Part shown: positions 1 to 5,133 of the stretch, piece by piece | How positions within the stretch are numbered: position 1 is the stretch's first letter | Layout: every line of letters begins with the position of its first letter | Origin: Bdellovibrionales bacterium | Lineage (GTDB): Bacteria > Bdellovibrionota > Bacteriovoracia > Bacteriovoracales > Bacteriovoracaceae | Length of the DNA stretch: 5,133 nt | NCBI GenBank assembly: GCA_005791855.1 | Contig: SXUH01000108.1 | Location: 1-5,133, forward strand | Direction of reading: 5' to 3' | Notes under the pieces: model-generated | The model's input: only the letters and a program-made list of their open reading frames with translations | The model's database searches: none | Told to the model about the DNA's origin: nothing | Translations under genes and position numbers: made by a program

Positions 1-1
1 G

Positions 2-454
2 ACGAAGTTCTCCCAGCAGACCCACGAAGACAGGAGCGCGGGCATCGCCGTGAACCTCACCCGCGTCTTCCTCAACGCCCAGGCCCTCCTGCCCAAGCTC
101 GCCAGGGAGAGGGGGGCGAGCCTCAACATCTCCACCTCCCGGCACCTCATGTCCGAGGCGAACACGGAGGTCTACTCCGCCACGAAGGGGGCCCTGGTCT
201 CTCTCACCCACGCCATGGCGATCACCCAGGCCCACCAGGTCCGGGTCAACTGCATCAGCCCCGGATGGATCGCGGCCCCGGACGACGAAAAGCTCGGGCC
301 CAAGGACCACGACCAGCACCCGGCGGGCCGGGTGGGCAAGCCGTCGGACGTCGCCAAGCTCGCCTTCTTCCTCGCCAGTGACGACGCCGGCTTCATCACC
401 GGACAGGACTTCGTCGTCGACGGCGGGATGACCAGGAAGATGATCTACACCTGA
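2..454 (+). CDS. SDR-family NAD(P)-dependent oxidoreductase, C-terminal part (5' end outside window)
   Basis: This is a cytoplasmic short-chain dehydrogenase/reductase whose substrate cannot be told. The frame is open from base 2. A GTG at 50 would be a possible start, but the residues before it (EDRSAGIAVNLTRVFL) are the usual mid-domain SDR segment that precedes the 'NL..vF' helix. The gene therefore runs in from the left, and the Rossmann TGxxxGxG motif lies outside the window. Visible family marks are the catalytic YSATK (Tyr codon 173-175, Lys codon 185-187), RVNCISPGWI after it, a GRVGKPSDVAKLAFFLASD segment, and the closing ITGQDFVVDGG typical of classical SDRs. One oddity is that the residue 13 before the Tyr, normally the catalytic Ser, is Thr (codon 134-136), flanked by Ser on both sides (ISTSR). 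The gene ends 8 bp from the convergent J-domain gene. Family assignment is firm; the reaction is unknown. Confidence 0.93.
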   Translation, partial: TKFSQQTHEDRSAGIAVNLTRVFLNAQALLPKLARERGASLNISTSRHLMSEANTEVYSATKGALVSLTHAMAITQAHQVRVNCISPGWIAAPDDEKLGPKDHDQHPAGRVGKPSDVAKLAFFLASDDAGFITGQDFVVDGGMTRKMIYT

Positions 455-462
455 GGGCGAGG

Positions 463-1431
463 CTAGGGCCAGACCTTCCGCAGGTAGGTCTTGAGGTAGG
501 ACTCGTCGGCGTAGATCTCCGCGCAGGATCGTTCTTCCTTGATCTGGAGCCTCAGCGCTTCGAGCTGGGCCCTGATCCGGAGGTCGACCTTCGCCGGGTT
601 CCGGGAGTAGACGTTCCGGTAGATCTGAGCGAGGGGGCCCCAGCGCGTGAGCTCGAGCTTCTCGTCCTTTAGCCGTTTGATCTTCTTGTTGAGTTCCTTC
701 AGGTAGAGGCCGATCCGGCCTTCGATCTCCCCGAGGCCTAGGTAGTCGGCGACGAAGCTCAGGAGCGTGTGGACGTCGCTGTTCTGGTAGGCTTCCGAGA
801 CCTTCTTTAGCAGGTGGGTCTTCTCCTGTTTCCTGGCCTCGTCCTGCTCCCGGTCCGGGTGGAGGAGCTTCACGAGCTTGTGGTAGAGGAACTTCAGCTC
901 GAGGGCGAGGCCCGCGCCCGCGGCCTCGGCGCTCTTCCCCGGGTGATCCTCGTCCGGCGTCTCGCGGAACCCTCTGGGCCCGGGGCCTTCTCGGAAAGGG
1001 CCCTGCGCCTCTTTGGACGCCCCGTCGTCATCCTCTTCGTCCTCGGAGCCCTGGTCCAGGTACCGGTTCAGGATCGCGGCGGCCCGGAGCTCGCCGAGCT
1101 GCCAGATCTCGGCCGCCCCCTGGATGATGAGCTGGATGATCAGCTCCTTCTCCTTTCGCTTCAGCGTCACCTGGCCCAGGTGCAGCTCGAGGAGTTCGAG
1201 GTTGTCGAGCCTGGCCTGGAAGAACTTCAGGAGCAGCGGGTGGCGTTCCACATCCAGCCGGAGGCGGAGGCCCTCGAGCTTGGCCCGCAGGATCGAGTTG
1301 TCGCGCGCGAGCTTCTCGATCTTCCGCAGCTTCATCTTGAGGTTGAACTTCTGGTCGACGCTCTCTTGCTTCCCGGCCAGCAGGACGAGGCTCCGATCGA
1401 CGTCGAAGTCGGTGTGCAGATGTTCATTCAT
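463..1431 (-). CDS. J-domain-like (HPD) protein with coiled coils, probable DnaK co-chaperone type
   Basis: The protein is about 322 aa from the ATG at 1431, very charged and largely helical. An N-terminal coiled-coil-like helix (about residues 32-60) and a Leu-rich helical stretch (about 65-125, containing LIIQLIIQ) come first. An acidic, Pro/Gly-rich linker follows (about 128-174, with EDEEDDD). Then comes a J-domain-like segment (about 176-226): LKFLYHKLVKLLHPDR, carrying the HPD signature at residues 191-193, followed by a helix ending SEAYQNSD. A charged C-terminal coiled coil closes the protein. HPD loops stimulate DnaK ATPase in known J proteins, so a client-specific co-chaperone is inferred. 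The usual helix I (DYYxxLGV) is not recognisable. An in-frame ATG at 1539 would give 358 aa, but it has no clear ribosome site, and its extra 36 codons overlay a promoter-like sequence. The 1431 start has AAGG six bases upstream. It lies downstream of the lipid kinase on the same strand. Confidence 0.85.
   Translation of the reverse strand: MNEHLHTDFDVDRSLVLLAGKQESVDQKFNLKMKLRKIEKLARDNSILRAKLEGLRLRLDVERHPLLLKFFQARLDNLELLELHLGQVTLKRKEKELIIQLIIQGAAEIWQLGELRAAAILNRYLDQGSEDEEDDDGASKEAQGPFREGPGPRGFRETPDEDHPGKSAEAAGAGLALELKFLYHKLVKLLHPDREQDEARKQEKTHLLKKVSEAYQNSDVHTLLSFVADYLGLGEIEGRIGLYLKELNKKIKRLKDEKLELTRWGPLAQIYRNVYSRNPAKVDLRIRAQLEALRLQIKEERSCAEIYADESYLKTYLRKVWP
1121..1144. repeat. 12-bp tandem duplication inside the J-domain gene
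   Basis: Two adjacent 12-base units (1121-1132 and 1133-1144) differ at one position and encode the doubled LIIQ-LIIQ stretch of the J-domain protein. This looks like a small in-frame duplication within a helical segment. It keeps the heptad-like hydrophobic pattern only roughly. Confidence 0.5.
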
Positions 1432-1437
1432 GGGAGA

Positions 1438-1454
1438 CCTTGGGATTCCATCCC
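1438..1454 (-). promoter_or_regulatory. Leader hairpin abutting the ribosome site of the J-domain gene
   Basis: GGGAT (1442-1446) and ATCCC (1450-1454) form a 5-bp inverted repeat with a 3-nt loop, directly upstream of the AAGG ribosome-binding-like sequence (minus strand, 1441-1438) and the ATG at 1431. A hairpin here could affect ribosome loading, but the stem is short and may be accidental. Confidence 0.25.
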
Positions 1455-1470
1455 GGGAGGTTAAACCTTG

Positions 1471-1499
1471 ATCGTACCGACGTCGGCGGCGGCCGACAA
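1471..1499 (-). promoter_or_regulatory. Sigma70-like promoter for the J-domain gene
   Basis: Read on the minus strand, TTGTCG (1499-1494) and TACGAT (1476-1471) are separated by 17 bp; each hexamer matches the consensus at four of six positions. Transcription would begin near 1464 and leave a leader of about 33 nt before the ATG at 1431. The promoter lies inside the N-terminal extension that the 1539 start would require, which supports the shorter protein. It is a motif match only, and GC-rich DNA gives chance hits. Confidence 0.4.
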
Positions 1500-1563
1500 C
1501 GTTTCTGAATTCCGCTCCGATCGGGTCGGGCGGAGCCATGAGCGTCGGAATAACCCCCGGGCC

Positions 1564-2469
1564 CTAGCCCTGGATCGGGAGGGAATCCCCAAGCGTTTTA
1601 GGGAGGATTAGCTTGATCGCCTTCGGCTTGATCTCGAAGGTCGCCGGGGTGGTGGTCTGGACGTCGCCGTCGACGTCGATGCGGAGGGGCTTGGGCGTCT
1701 CGAGCCTGATCTTCTTGCCCGTGAGGAAGTTCACGTCCAGGCCGTCCCGGTAGTTCCCCCGGAAGTAGTACGGGAGGAGCTTGATCCCTTGCCACCACTT
1801 CTTCACCTCCGTGCTGAGGCAGCGGAGGGTCCCGTCGTCGTAGTTGGCGTCGGGCTCGATGGTCATCCAGGCCGCGTACTTCCTCCCGTTGCAGATGGTG
1901 ATCTGCCAGGTGCGGGTGACGATGGAAGTCCCGTCGTCGGTGGTGAGCTTGATCCGAAACGGGTGGAGGAGCTTCCGGAGCTTGAGGCCCGTGATCCAGA
2001 AGGAGAAGGGGCCCGTGAGCTTCTTGAGCCGCGAGGAGACGCGGCGGTTGACCTCCGTGCTGATGCCCAGGCCGCAGACGTTGATGAAGTAGATCCCGTT
2101 CACCATGCCGAGGTCGATGGGGACCTCTTCGCCGGAGTCGAGGAGCTCGAGGAGGTCCGCGATCCCGGCCTTGATGTTGAACGACCGGGCGAGGAGGTTC
2201 GCCGTGCCGAGGGGGAACACCACCAGGGGGAGCTTCGTTTCCACGAGCGCGGGGAGGACGCAGTTGATGGTTCCGTCGCCGCCGCCGACGATGACCAGGT
2301 CGGCCTCGTCGTTGTGCTTCCGGATGACGTCGCGGAAGTCCGGAGCGTCCTCGAGCTCCGGCGGATCGAGGACCCGGTGGCCCGCGGCCTCGAGGGCGGT
2401 CTTGATCTCTTCGTACTTGTCGGATCCGCTGCGCGCTCGAGCATTGACTAGGAGGAGGACTCTTTTCAT
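1564..2469 (-). CDS. YegS/diacylglycerol-kinase-family lipid kinase
   Basis: The 301-aa protein is full length for the bacterial DAGK-catalytic/YegS/DgkB family, which phosphorylates a membrane lipid alcohol (diacylglycerol, sphingoid base or similar) at the inner membrane face using ATP. Marks in order: an N-terminal strand VLLLVNARARSGS (4-16, the family's 'NP.sG' region), the nucleotide-binding VIVGGGDGTIN (59-69), VVFPLGTANLLAR (83-95), a MVNGIYFINVCGLGIS strand pair (122-137), DDGTLRC (211-217, the usual 'DDG.L' motif) and IDVDGD near the C-terminus (264-269). No membrane span or signal peptide is seen, as expected. The start is well supported: AAAGGA lies six bases before the ATG. The actual lipid substrate cannot be read from the sequence. 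It is followed on the same strand by the J-domain gene, 132 bp away (24 bp if the longer start is used), with no terminator visible between them, so read-through is likely. Confidence 0.95.
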   Translation of the reverse strand: MKRVLLLVNARARSGSDKYEEIKTALEAAGHRVLDPPELEDAPDFRDVIRKHNDEADLVIVGGGDGTINCVLPALVETKLPLVVFPLGTANLLARSFNIKAGIADLLELLDSGEEVPIDLGMVNGIYFINVCGLGISTEVNRRVSSRLKKLTGPFSFWITGLKLRKLLHPFRIKLTTDDGTSIVTRTWQITICNGRKYAAWMTIEPDANYDDGTLRCLSTEVKKWWQGIKLLPYYFRGNYRDGLDVNFLTGKKIRLETPKPLRIDVDGDVQTTTPATFEIKPKAIKLILPKTLGDSLPIQG

Positions 2470-2495
2470 CAGACTTCCTTTGCTGCCTCACTTAA

Positions 2496-2525
2496 ATTGT
2501 GATGCATTTCAGGTGCGTCATTCAA
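2496..2525 (-). promoter_or_regulatory. Possible promoter of the lipid kinase gene
   Basis: On the minus strand, TTGAAT (2525-2520) and CACAAT (2501-2496) are 18 bp apart, each matching consensus at four of six positions, in an AT-richer patch just upstream of the kinase ribosome site. The ankyrin gene upstream ends behind a hairpin, so the kinase probably needs a promoter in this gap. The match itself is weak. Confidence 0.3.
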
Positions 2526-2549
2526 GGAAAAGAGTGGGGAAAGGGAAGG

Positions 2550-2579
2550 GCACCACACTCTCGAGAGAAAGTGTGGTGC
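2550..2579 (-). terminator. Probable terminator hairpin of the ankyrin-repeat gene
   Basis: A perfect 10-bp inverted repeat (GCACCACACT at 2550-2559 and AGTGTGGTGC at 2570-2579, 10-nt loop) starts 9 bp after the stop codon of the ankyrin-repeat gene. The minus-strand sequence after the stem is pyrimidine-rich (C and T runs from 2549 down to about 2527) but lacks a clean run of T. It could be a weak intrinsic terminator or an mRNA 3'-end stabiliser. Its position strongly suggests an end-of-transcript role. Confidence 0.6.
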
Positions 2580-2588
2580 GAGGGTCTT

Positions 2589-3683
2589 CTATTGTTCAGG
2601 GACTGGGCACGGATCCTTGGTGCAATCTTTAGCACCGTAGCTCTCGAGCATGTCGATGAGCGCGAGCTGGGCCTTGCAGGTCTTGGTGTTGTCGGCGCAG
2701 GCCGCGGCGAGGTCCTTCTTGGCGACGGTGAGGGCGGTGACGCCGGTGAACTCACCTTTCCGGGTGGCGTATTTCTTCTTGGCGTTCACGTCGGCCTTGA
2801 GGTCTCTGATCAGGGCCTCGGCGAGGGCCTGGTCCTTGCGCTTCACTGCGACCATGAGCGGAGTCTCATTCTCCAGGGTGTCGCTGGAGATGCCTCTTCT
2901 TTCTTCGTCCTTCCCGTCGAAGGCCGTGCCCTGGTTGACGGTCATGGGCTTCGCCGTTCTCTGCGATTCCCGCAGGACGAACTCGACCATCTCGAGCTTC
3001 CCGGACTGGACGGCGGTGTGGAGGAGGGTGGTGTGGATCTTGTACTCGTCGCCGCGGAACCGGTCGTTGATGTTGGCGCCGGCGAGGACGAGGGCCTCCG
3101 CGCGGGCGACGTTCCCGTTGCCGATGAAGCTCTTCAGTCCTTCCTTGAAGACCTCGGCGTCCGCGGCAGCGATCTTCGAACTCAGGAGGAGCTGGAAGAC
3201 CTCGTCGGAGACGAAGGCCGCGTTCCTCGTGTAGTTATCTCGGTGGTTCTTACTCGCGGCCACGAGGGCGCTCGAGTAGCAGGTCTTCTGGATCTTCTCG
3301 TCGAGGGCCGGGAGCTTCGCGAGGAGGGTCCCCAGGACCTCGGCGGAGTTCTTGGCGAACGGAGCTCGGCTGAGGACTCTGTTGATCGGGGTGTCCCAGT
3401 TGTGGGAAGAGTTATCGCTCGACATGTTGACGCAGACGTTGGCTCCGGCCTCCACGAGCTGCTTGATCGCTTCGGCGTCGAACTCCGTCTTCCGCTCGTC
3501 CCCGTAGCCCTTGAACGGAGTGTTCGTGGCCTGGGTGATCAGCTCGCTGAGCTTCTTCTGGGTAGCGTTGTTACACGCCTCCTCGATCTGCTTCTTCAGG
3601 TCCGCCCCCGTCGGGACCTGGGCGACGGCGAGGGAGGTGGATGCCAGGACGGCGAGGCTTAGGATCTTGCTTCCGAAGTTCAT
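2589..3683 (-). CDS. Secreted ankyrin-repeat protein
   Basis: The protein is 364 aa from the ATG at 3683, which has a strong AAGGAG five bases upstream. An in-frame ATG at 3719 lacks such a site and would bury the signal peptide. Residues 1-21 are a Sec signal peptide (Lys6, a hydrophobic core, then LAVA before Gln22), so the protein is exported to the periplasm or beyond. Ankyrin-type helix pairs are seen at AIKQLVEAGANVCV (72-85), ARAEALVLAGANIND (193-207), TTLLHTAVQSGKLEMVEFVLRE (218-239), TPLMVAVKRKDQALAEALI (274-292, ending LKADVNAKK) and TALTVAKKD with LIDMLESYGAKDC (316-354). The earlier part is divergent. Seven cysteines could form periplasmic disulfides. Ankyrin repeats bind protein partners; the partner is unknown. 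It is transcribed away from the HEARH-motif gene across a 173-bp gap and ends at a hairpin. Confidence 0.9.
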   Translation of the reverse strand: MNFGSKILSLAVLASTSLAVAQVPTGADLKKQIEEACNNATQKKLSELITQATNTPFKGYGDERKTEFDAEAIKQLVEAGANVCVNMSSDNSSHNWDTPINRVLSRAPFAKNSAEVLGTLLAKLPALDEKIQKTCYSSALVAASKNHRDNYTRNAAFVSDEVFQLLLSSKIAAADAEVFKEGLKSFIGNGNVARAEALVLAGANINDRFRGDEYKIHTTLLHTAVQSGKLEMVEFVLRESQRTAKPMTVNQGTAFDGKDEERRGISSDTLENETPLMVAVKRKDQALAEALIRDLKADVNAKKKYATRKGEFTGVTALTVAKKDLAAACADNTKTCKAQLALIDMLESYGAKDCTKDPCPVPEQ

Positions 3684-3856
3684 GGGTGCTCCTTGGGTGG
3701 GCCAGTTTCCTGTTATCATAGGCCGACTCCCGCTGAAGGGAAGGCGAGCTGTAAAAATAGGAAGCCGCCCGGCCGGACTGTCGAAATCTTAGACACCGGC
3801 GAGTTTCCTTTTTACAAGAGGGAGATTTTAACCCCGCCGTGGGGTAGACTTGGCAC
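3684..3856. promoter_or_regulatory. Divergent promoter region between two secreted-protein genes
   Basis: This 173-bp gap serves both the minus-strand ankyrin gene and the plus-strand HEARH gene. For the ankyrin gene, a good -10 (TATGAT, minus strand 3720-3715) lies about 31 bp before the ATG, but no convincing -35 is found at the right distance. For the plus-strand gene I see only AT-rich pieces (TTTACA at 3811-3816, TTTTAA at 3827-3832) that do not form a well-spaced pair. An 8-bp palindrome CCGGCCGG sits at 3769-3776. No operator is convincing. Confidence 0.4.
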
Positions 3857-4666
3857 ATGAAAACACTCCTCCTTCTACTTGGCGTCCTCCTTACTTCTCT
3901 AACTGCGAGAGCCCAGATGCAGCGGCTACCGAACTGCTACACGCTCAGCAACCTCTGGACCAAGTCCTACTACTATAAGATGAAGCCCCACTGGCCCCTG
4001 CAGCGCCTGGCCTGCGACCGGGATGAGAACAGCCTCTACCTCCACGAGAAGATCGACATCGCCCTGGCCCGGACCGCCTACGTCCTGGACCGGACCGTCT
4101 TCAACGACTACTCCATCGCGAGCAAGCCCATCGTCCCCGGCGGCCGGGTCCAGGCCGTTCCAGGGTCGATGCTAAACTGGGTCGCCGCGAGGTTCGATCG
4201 CCTGCTCATCGACGGCAACAAGAACGCCTCCGCGCGTGCCGGCGTCACCGGCAACGGGATAAGAGAGATCGTCATCACCCTCGGGGACTTCCACTTCGAA
4301 TACGGCCTCCCCACCGGCGTGGGCCTCTCCGGGCAGATGATCCACGAAGCCCGGCACCTGGGCTTCCCGGGCTACGGCCACGTCCAGTGCCGCTACGGCC
4401 TCCCGCCGATCCCGGAGAACTTCATCGGCCCCGTCTCAGAGGATGACACGAACTGCGACGAGACCATCAGCGAAGAATTCGAAAACGGCGGATCCCACGG
4501 CATCGGCATCCTCTGGCTCACCTGGATCGCGACCAGATCCAACTGGTCCCAGTGGGACCGGGACAATTGCAAGAACGTGGTCCGGATCCTCCTGAAGGCC
4601 CGGATCAATGCTTCCTACGCCGTGAAGAATGCTTTCTTCCAGCGGTACTTCGGAGAGAGTCTCTAG
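3857..4666 (+). CDS. Secreted HEARH-motif protein, putative zincin-like
   Basis: The protein is 269 aa. Residues 1-19 form a clear Sec signal peptide (MKTLLLLLGVLLTSLTARA, then Gln20), which fixes the ATG at 3857 even though no good ribosome site precedes it. The mature part holds MIHEARH (His163, Glu164, His167), which fits the HExxH zinc-metallopeptidase signature, followed by GYGHVQC (His175, Cys178) and later NCDETISEEFENGG (Cys200, Asp201). The His-to-His spacing is two residues longer than the metzincin HExxHxxGxxH, so His175 or a later acidic residue (Glu206/207) could be the third ligand; this is inference. I recall a similar HEARH...GH..C...CD pattern in uncharacterised exported proteins of predatory and myxobacteria-like genomes. 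Five cysteines (27, 53, 178, 200, 238) follow the signal peptide. Protease activity is unproven. The stop codon sits in the first degenerate copy of the downstream repeat array. Confidence 0.85.
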   Translation: MKTLLLLLGVLLTSLTARAQMQRLPNCYTLSNLWTKSYYYKMKPHWPLQRLACDRDENSLYLHEKIDIALARTAYVLDRTVFNDYSIASKPIVPGGRVQAVPGSMLNWVAARFDRLLIDGNKNASARAGVTGNGIREIVITLGDFHFEYGLPTGVGLSGQMIHEARHLGFPGYGHVQCRYGLPPIPENFIGPVSEDDTNCDETISEEFENGGSHGIGILWLTWIATRSNWSQWDRDNCKNVVRILLKARINASYAVKNAFFQRYFGESL

Positions 4667-4757
4667 ACCGACGAAGTTCATTGGACGGGAAATGTCGTTC
4701 TGCTGTTGCAGTTGGGGACGTCCAGGCGAAGTCTTACATGAAATGATTACTTCCGCG
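4661..4757. repeat. Decayed, gene-proximal edge of the tandem array
   Basis: CTCTAG followed by ACCGACGAAG (4661-4676) matches the unit junction TTCTAGTACCGACGAAG of the intact array with small changes. It is then cut down to TTCATTGGAC, as if the CTCTGCAGAAG stretch were deleted. A second shortened remnant may lie at about 4725-4757 (GGCGAAGTCTT, then GATTACTTCCGCG). The distance from this first copy to the next clear copy is 90 bp, not a multiple of 51, which fits internal deletions. No gene is seen in this stretch. Confidence 0.5.
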
Positions 4758-5133
4758 CCGACGAAGCTCTGCAGAAGAATTGGACTTGATTTTATAGCCA
4801 TTTCTGGAGCGGACGAATCCTTGCTTAAAATTTGTACGAGATTTTGAAGTTAACTCCAGCGCCGACGAAGCTCTGCAGAAGATTGGACTAGATTTCGTAG
4901 CTATTTCTAGTGCCGACGAAGCTCTGCAGAAATATTGGACTAGATTTTTTAGCTATTTCTAGCGCCGACGAAGCTCTGCAAAAGAATTGGAACAGATTTG
5001 TAGCTACTTCTAGTACCGACGAAGCTCTGCAAAAGAATTGGAAAAGATTTGTAGCTACTTCTAGTACCGACGAAGCTCTGCAAAAGAATTGGAAAAGATT
5101 TGTAGCTACTTCTAGTACCGACGAAGCTCTGCA
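4758..5133. repeat. Tandem array of 51-52 bp units, continuing past the right edge
   Basis: Units begin with CCGACGAAGCTCTGCA at 4758, 4862, 4913, 4965, 5016, 5067 and 5118 (cut by the edge), with a strongly diverged unit at 4810. Spacings are 52, 52, 51, 52, 51, 51 and 51 bp. Units 5016-5066 and 5067-5117 are identical, 4965-5015 differs from them by one base, and units to the left are progressively more different. G+C of a distal unit is 20 of 51, far below the genes. There are no unique spacers, so it is not a CRISPR. The distal unit is open in one plus frame (17-residue repeat DEALQKNWKRFVATSST) and two minus frames, but older units contain stops and frameshifting indels. The stretch is probably a non-coding minisatellite-like array, with a decayed or unusual repeat gene as the alternative. 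Confidence 0.95.

Noticed and set aside
1..10. GACGAAGTTC at the left edge resembling the decayed repeat at 4669-4679
   Set aside because: It lies in the SDR coding frame, lacks the rest of the unit, and a 10-base match of this kind can occur by chance.
814..1471. Long plus-strand open frames opposite the J-domain gene
   Set aside because: They are antisense shadows caused by high GC and codon bias. Their products are low-complexity and have no domains, while the minus frame carries a J-domain-like motif.
1598..2491. 297-residue minus-strand frame overlapping the lipid kinase
   Set aside because: The product is extremely rich in Arg, Pro and His, which is typical of an out-of-frame reading of a GC-rich gene. 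The kinase frame carries all the family motifs.
2499..3662. 387-residue plus-strand open frame opposite the ankyrin gene
   Set aside because: The product is repetitive in Leu, Val, Gly and Glu, the reverse complement of ankyrin helices. The minus-strand protein has a signal peptide, a ribosome site and ankyrin motifs.
4716..4723. GGACGTCC palindrome and the small CTGC-TGTT-GCAG hairpin near 4699-4710 as a terminator of the HEARH gene
   Set aside because: The stems are only four base pairs, with no following T-run.
4436..4801. Minus-strand open frame starting in the array (MAIKSS...) and running antisense into the HEARH gene
   Set aside because: Most of it is opposite a well-supported gene, it has no domain, and the same frame has stops in neighbouring repeat units.
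4758..5133. CRISPR array
   Set aside because: The whole 51-52 bp unit is repeated. There are no unique spacers between short conserved repeats, and no cas gene is nearby.
4758..5133. Integron attC sites or plasmid iterons
   Set aside because: No gene cassettes lie between units and no integrase or replication-initiator gene is seen; the unit is also longer than typical iterons.

Overview
The window comes from a GC-rich bacterial chromosome. The genes use G/C-rich third positions, and there are Shine-Dalgarno-like sites and two classical signal peptides, which suit a Gram-negative cell. A free-standing J-domain protein, a secreted ankyrin-repeat protein and a secreted HEARH-type protein side by side recall Bdellovibrionota or Myxococcota-like genomes. 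That placement is an impression from memory and the sequence does not settle it.

Layout, left to right. (1) The 3' part of a short-chain dehydrogenase/reductase gene on the + strand (2-454), cut by the left edge. (2) Convergent with it, a two-gene minus-strand block: a YegS/diacylglycerol-kinase-family lipid kinase (2469-1564), followed by a coiled-coil protein with a C-terminal J-domain-like HPD segment (1431-463, with an alternative start at 1539). A sigma70-like promoter inside the alternative N-terminus suggests the J-domain gene can also be transcribed alone. (3) A 119-bp gap (2470-2588) with a perfect 10-bp hairpin behind the next gene and a possible promoter for the kinase. (4) A secreted ankyrin-repeat protein on the minus strand (3683-2589). 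(5) A 173-bp divergent intergenic region. (6) A secreted protein with an HEARH zinc-binding-like motif on the + strand (3857-4666). (7) From the stop codon of that gene to the right edge, 467 bp with no convincing gene, filled by an AT-rich tandem array of 51-52 bp units. The array is decayed next to the gene, nearly perfect at the distal end, and continues out of the window.

The genes look like ordinary accessory or housekeeping content: oxidoreductase, lipid phosphorylation, co-chaperone and two exported proteins of unknown role. No pathway joins them. The least explained element is the tandem array. Its distal units are 51 bp (17 codons) and open in three of six frames, but stops and single-base indels in the older units argue against a simple protein-coding repeat. 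I see no defence system, CRISPR, mobile element or RNA gene that I can support.
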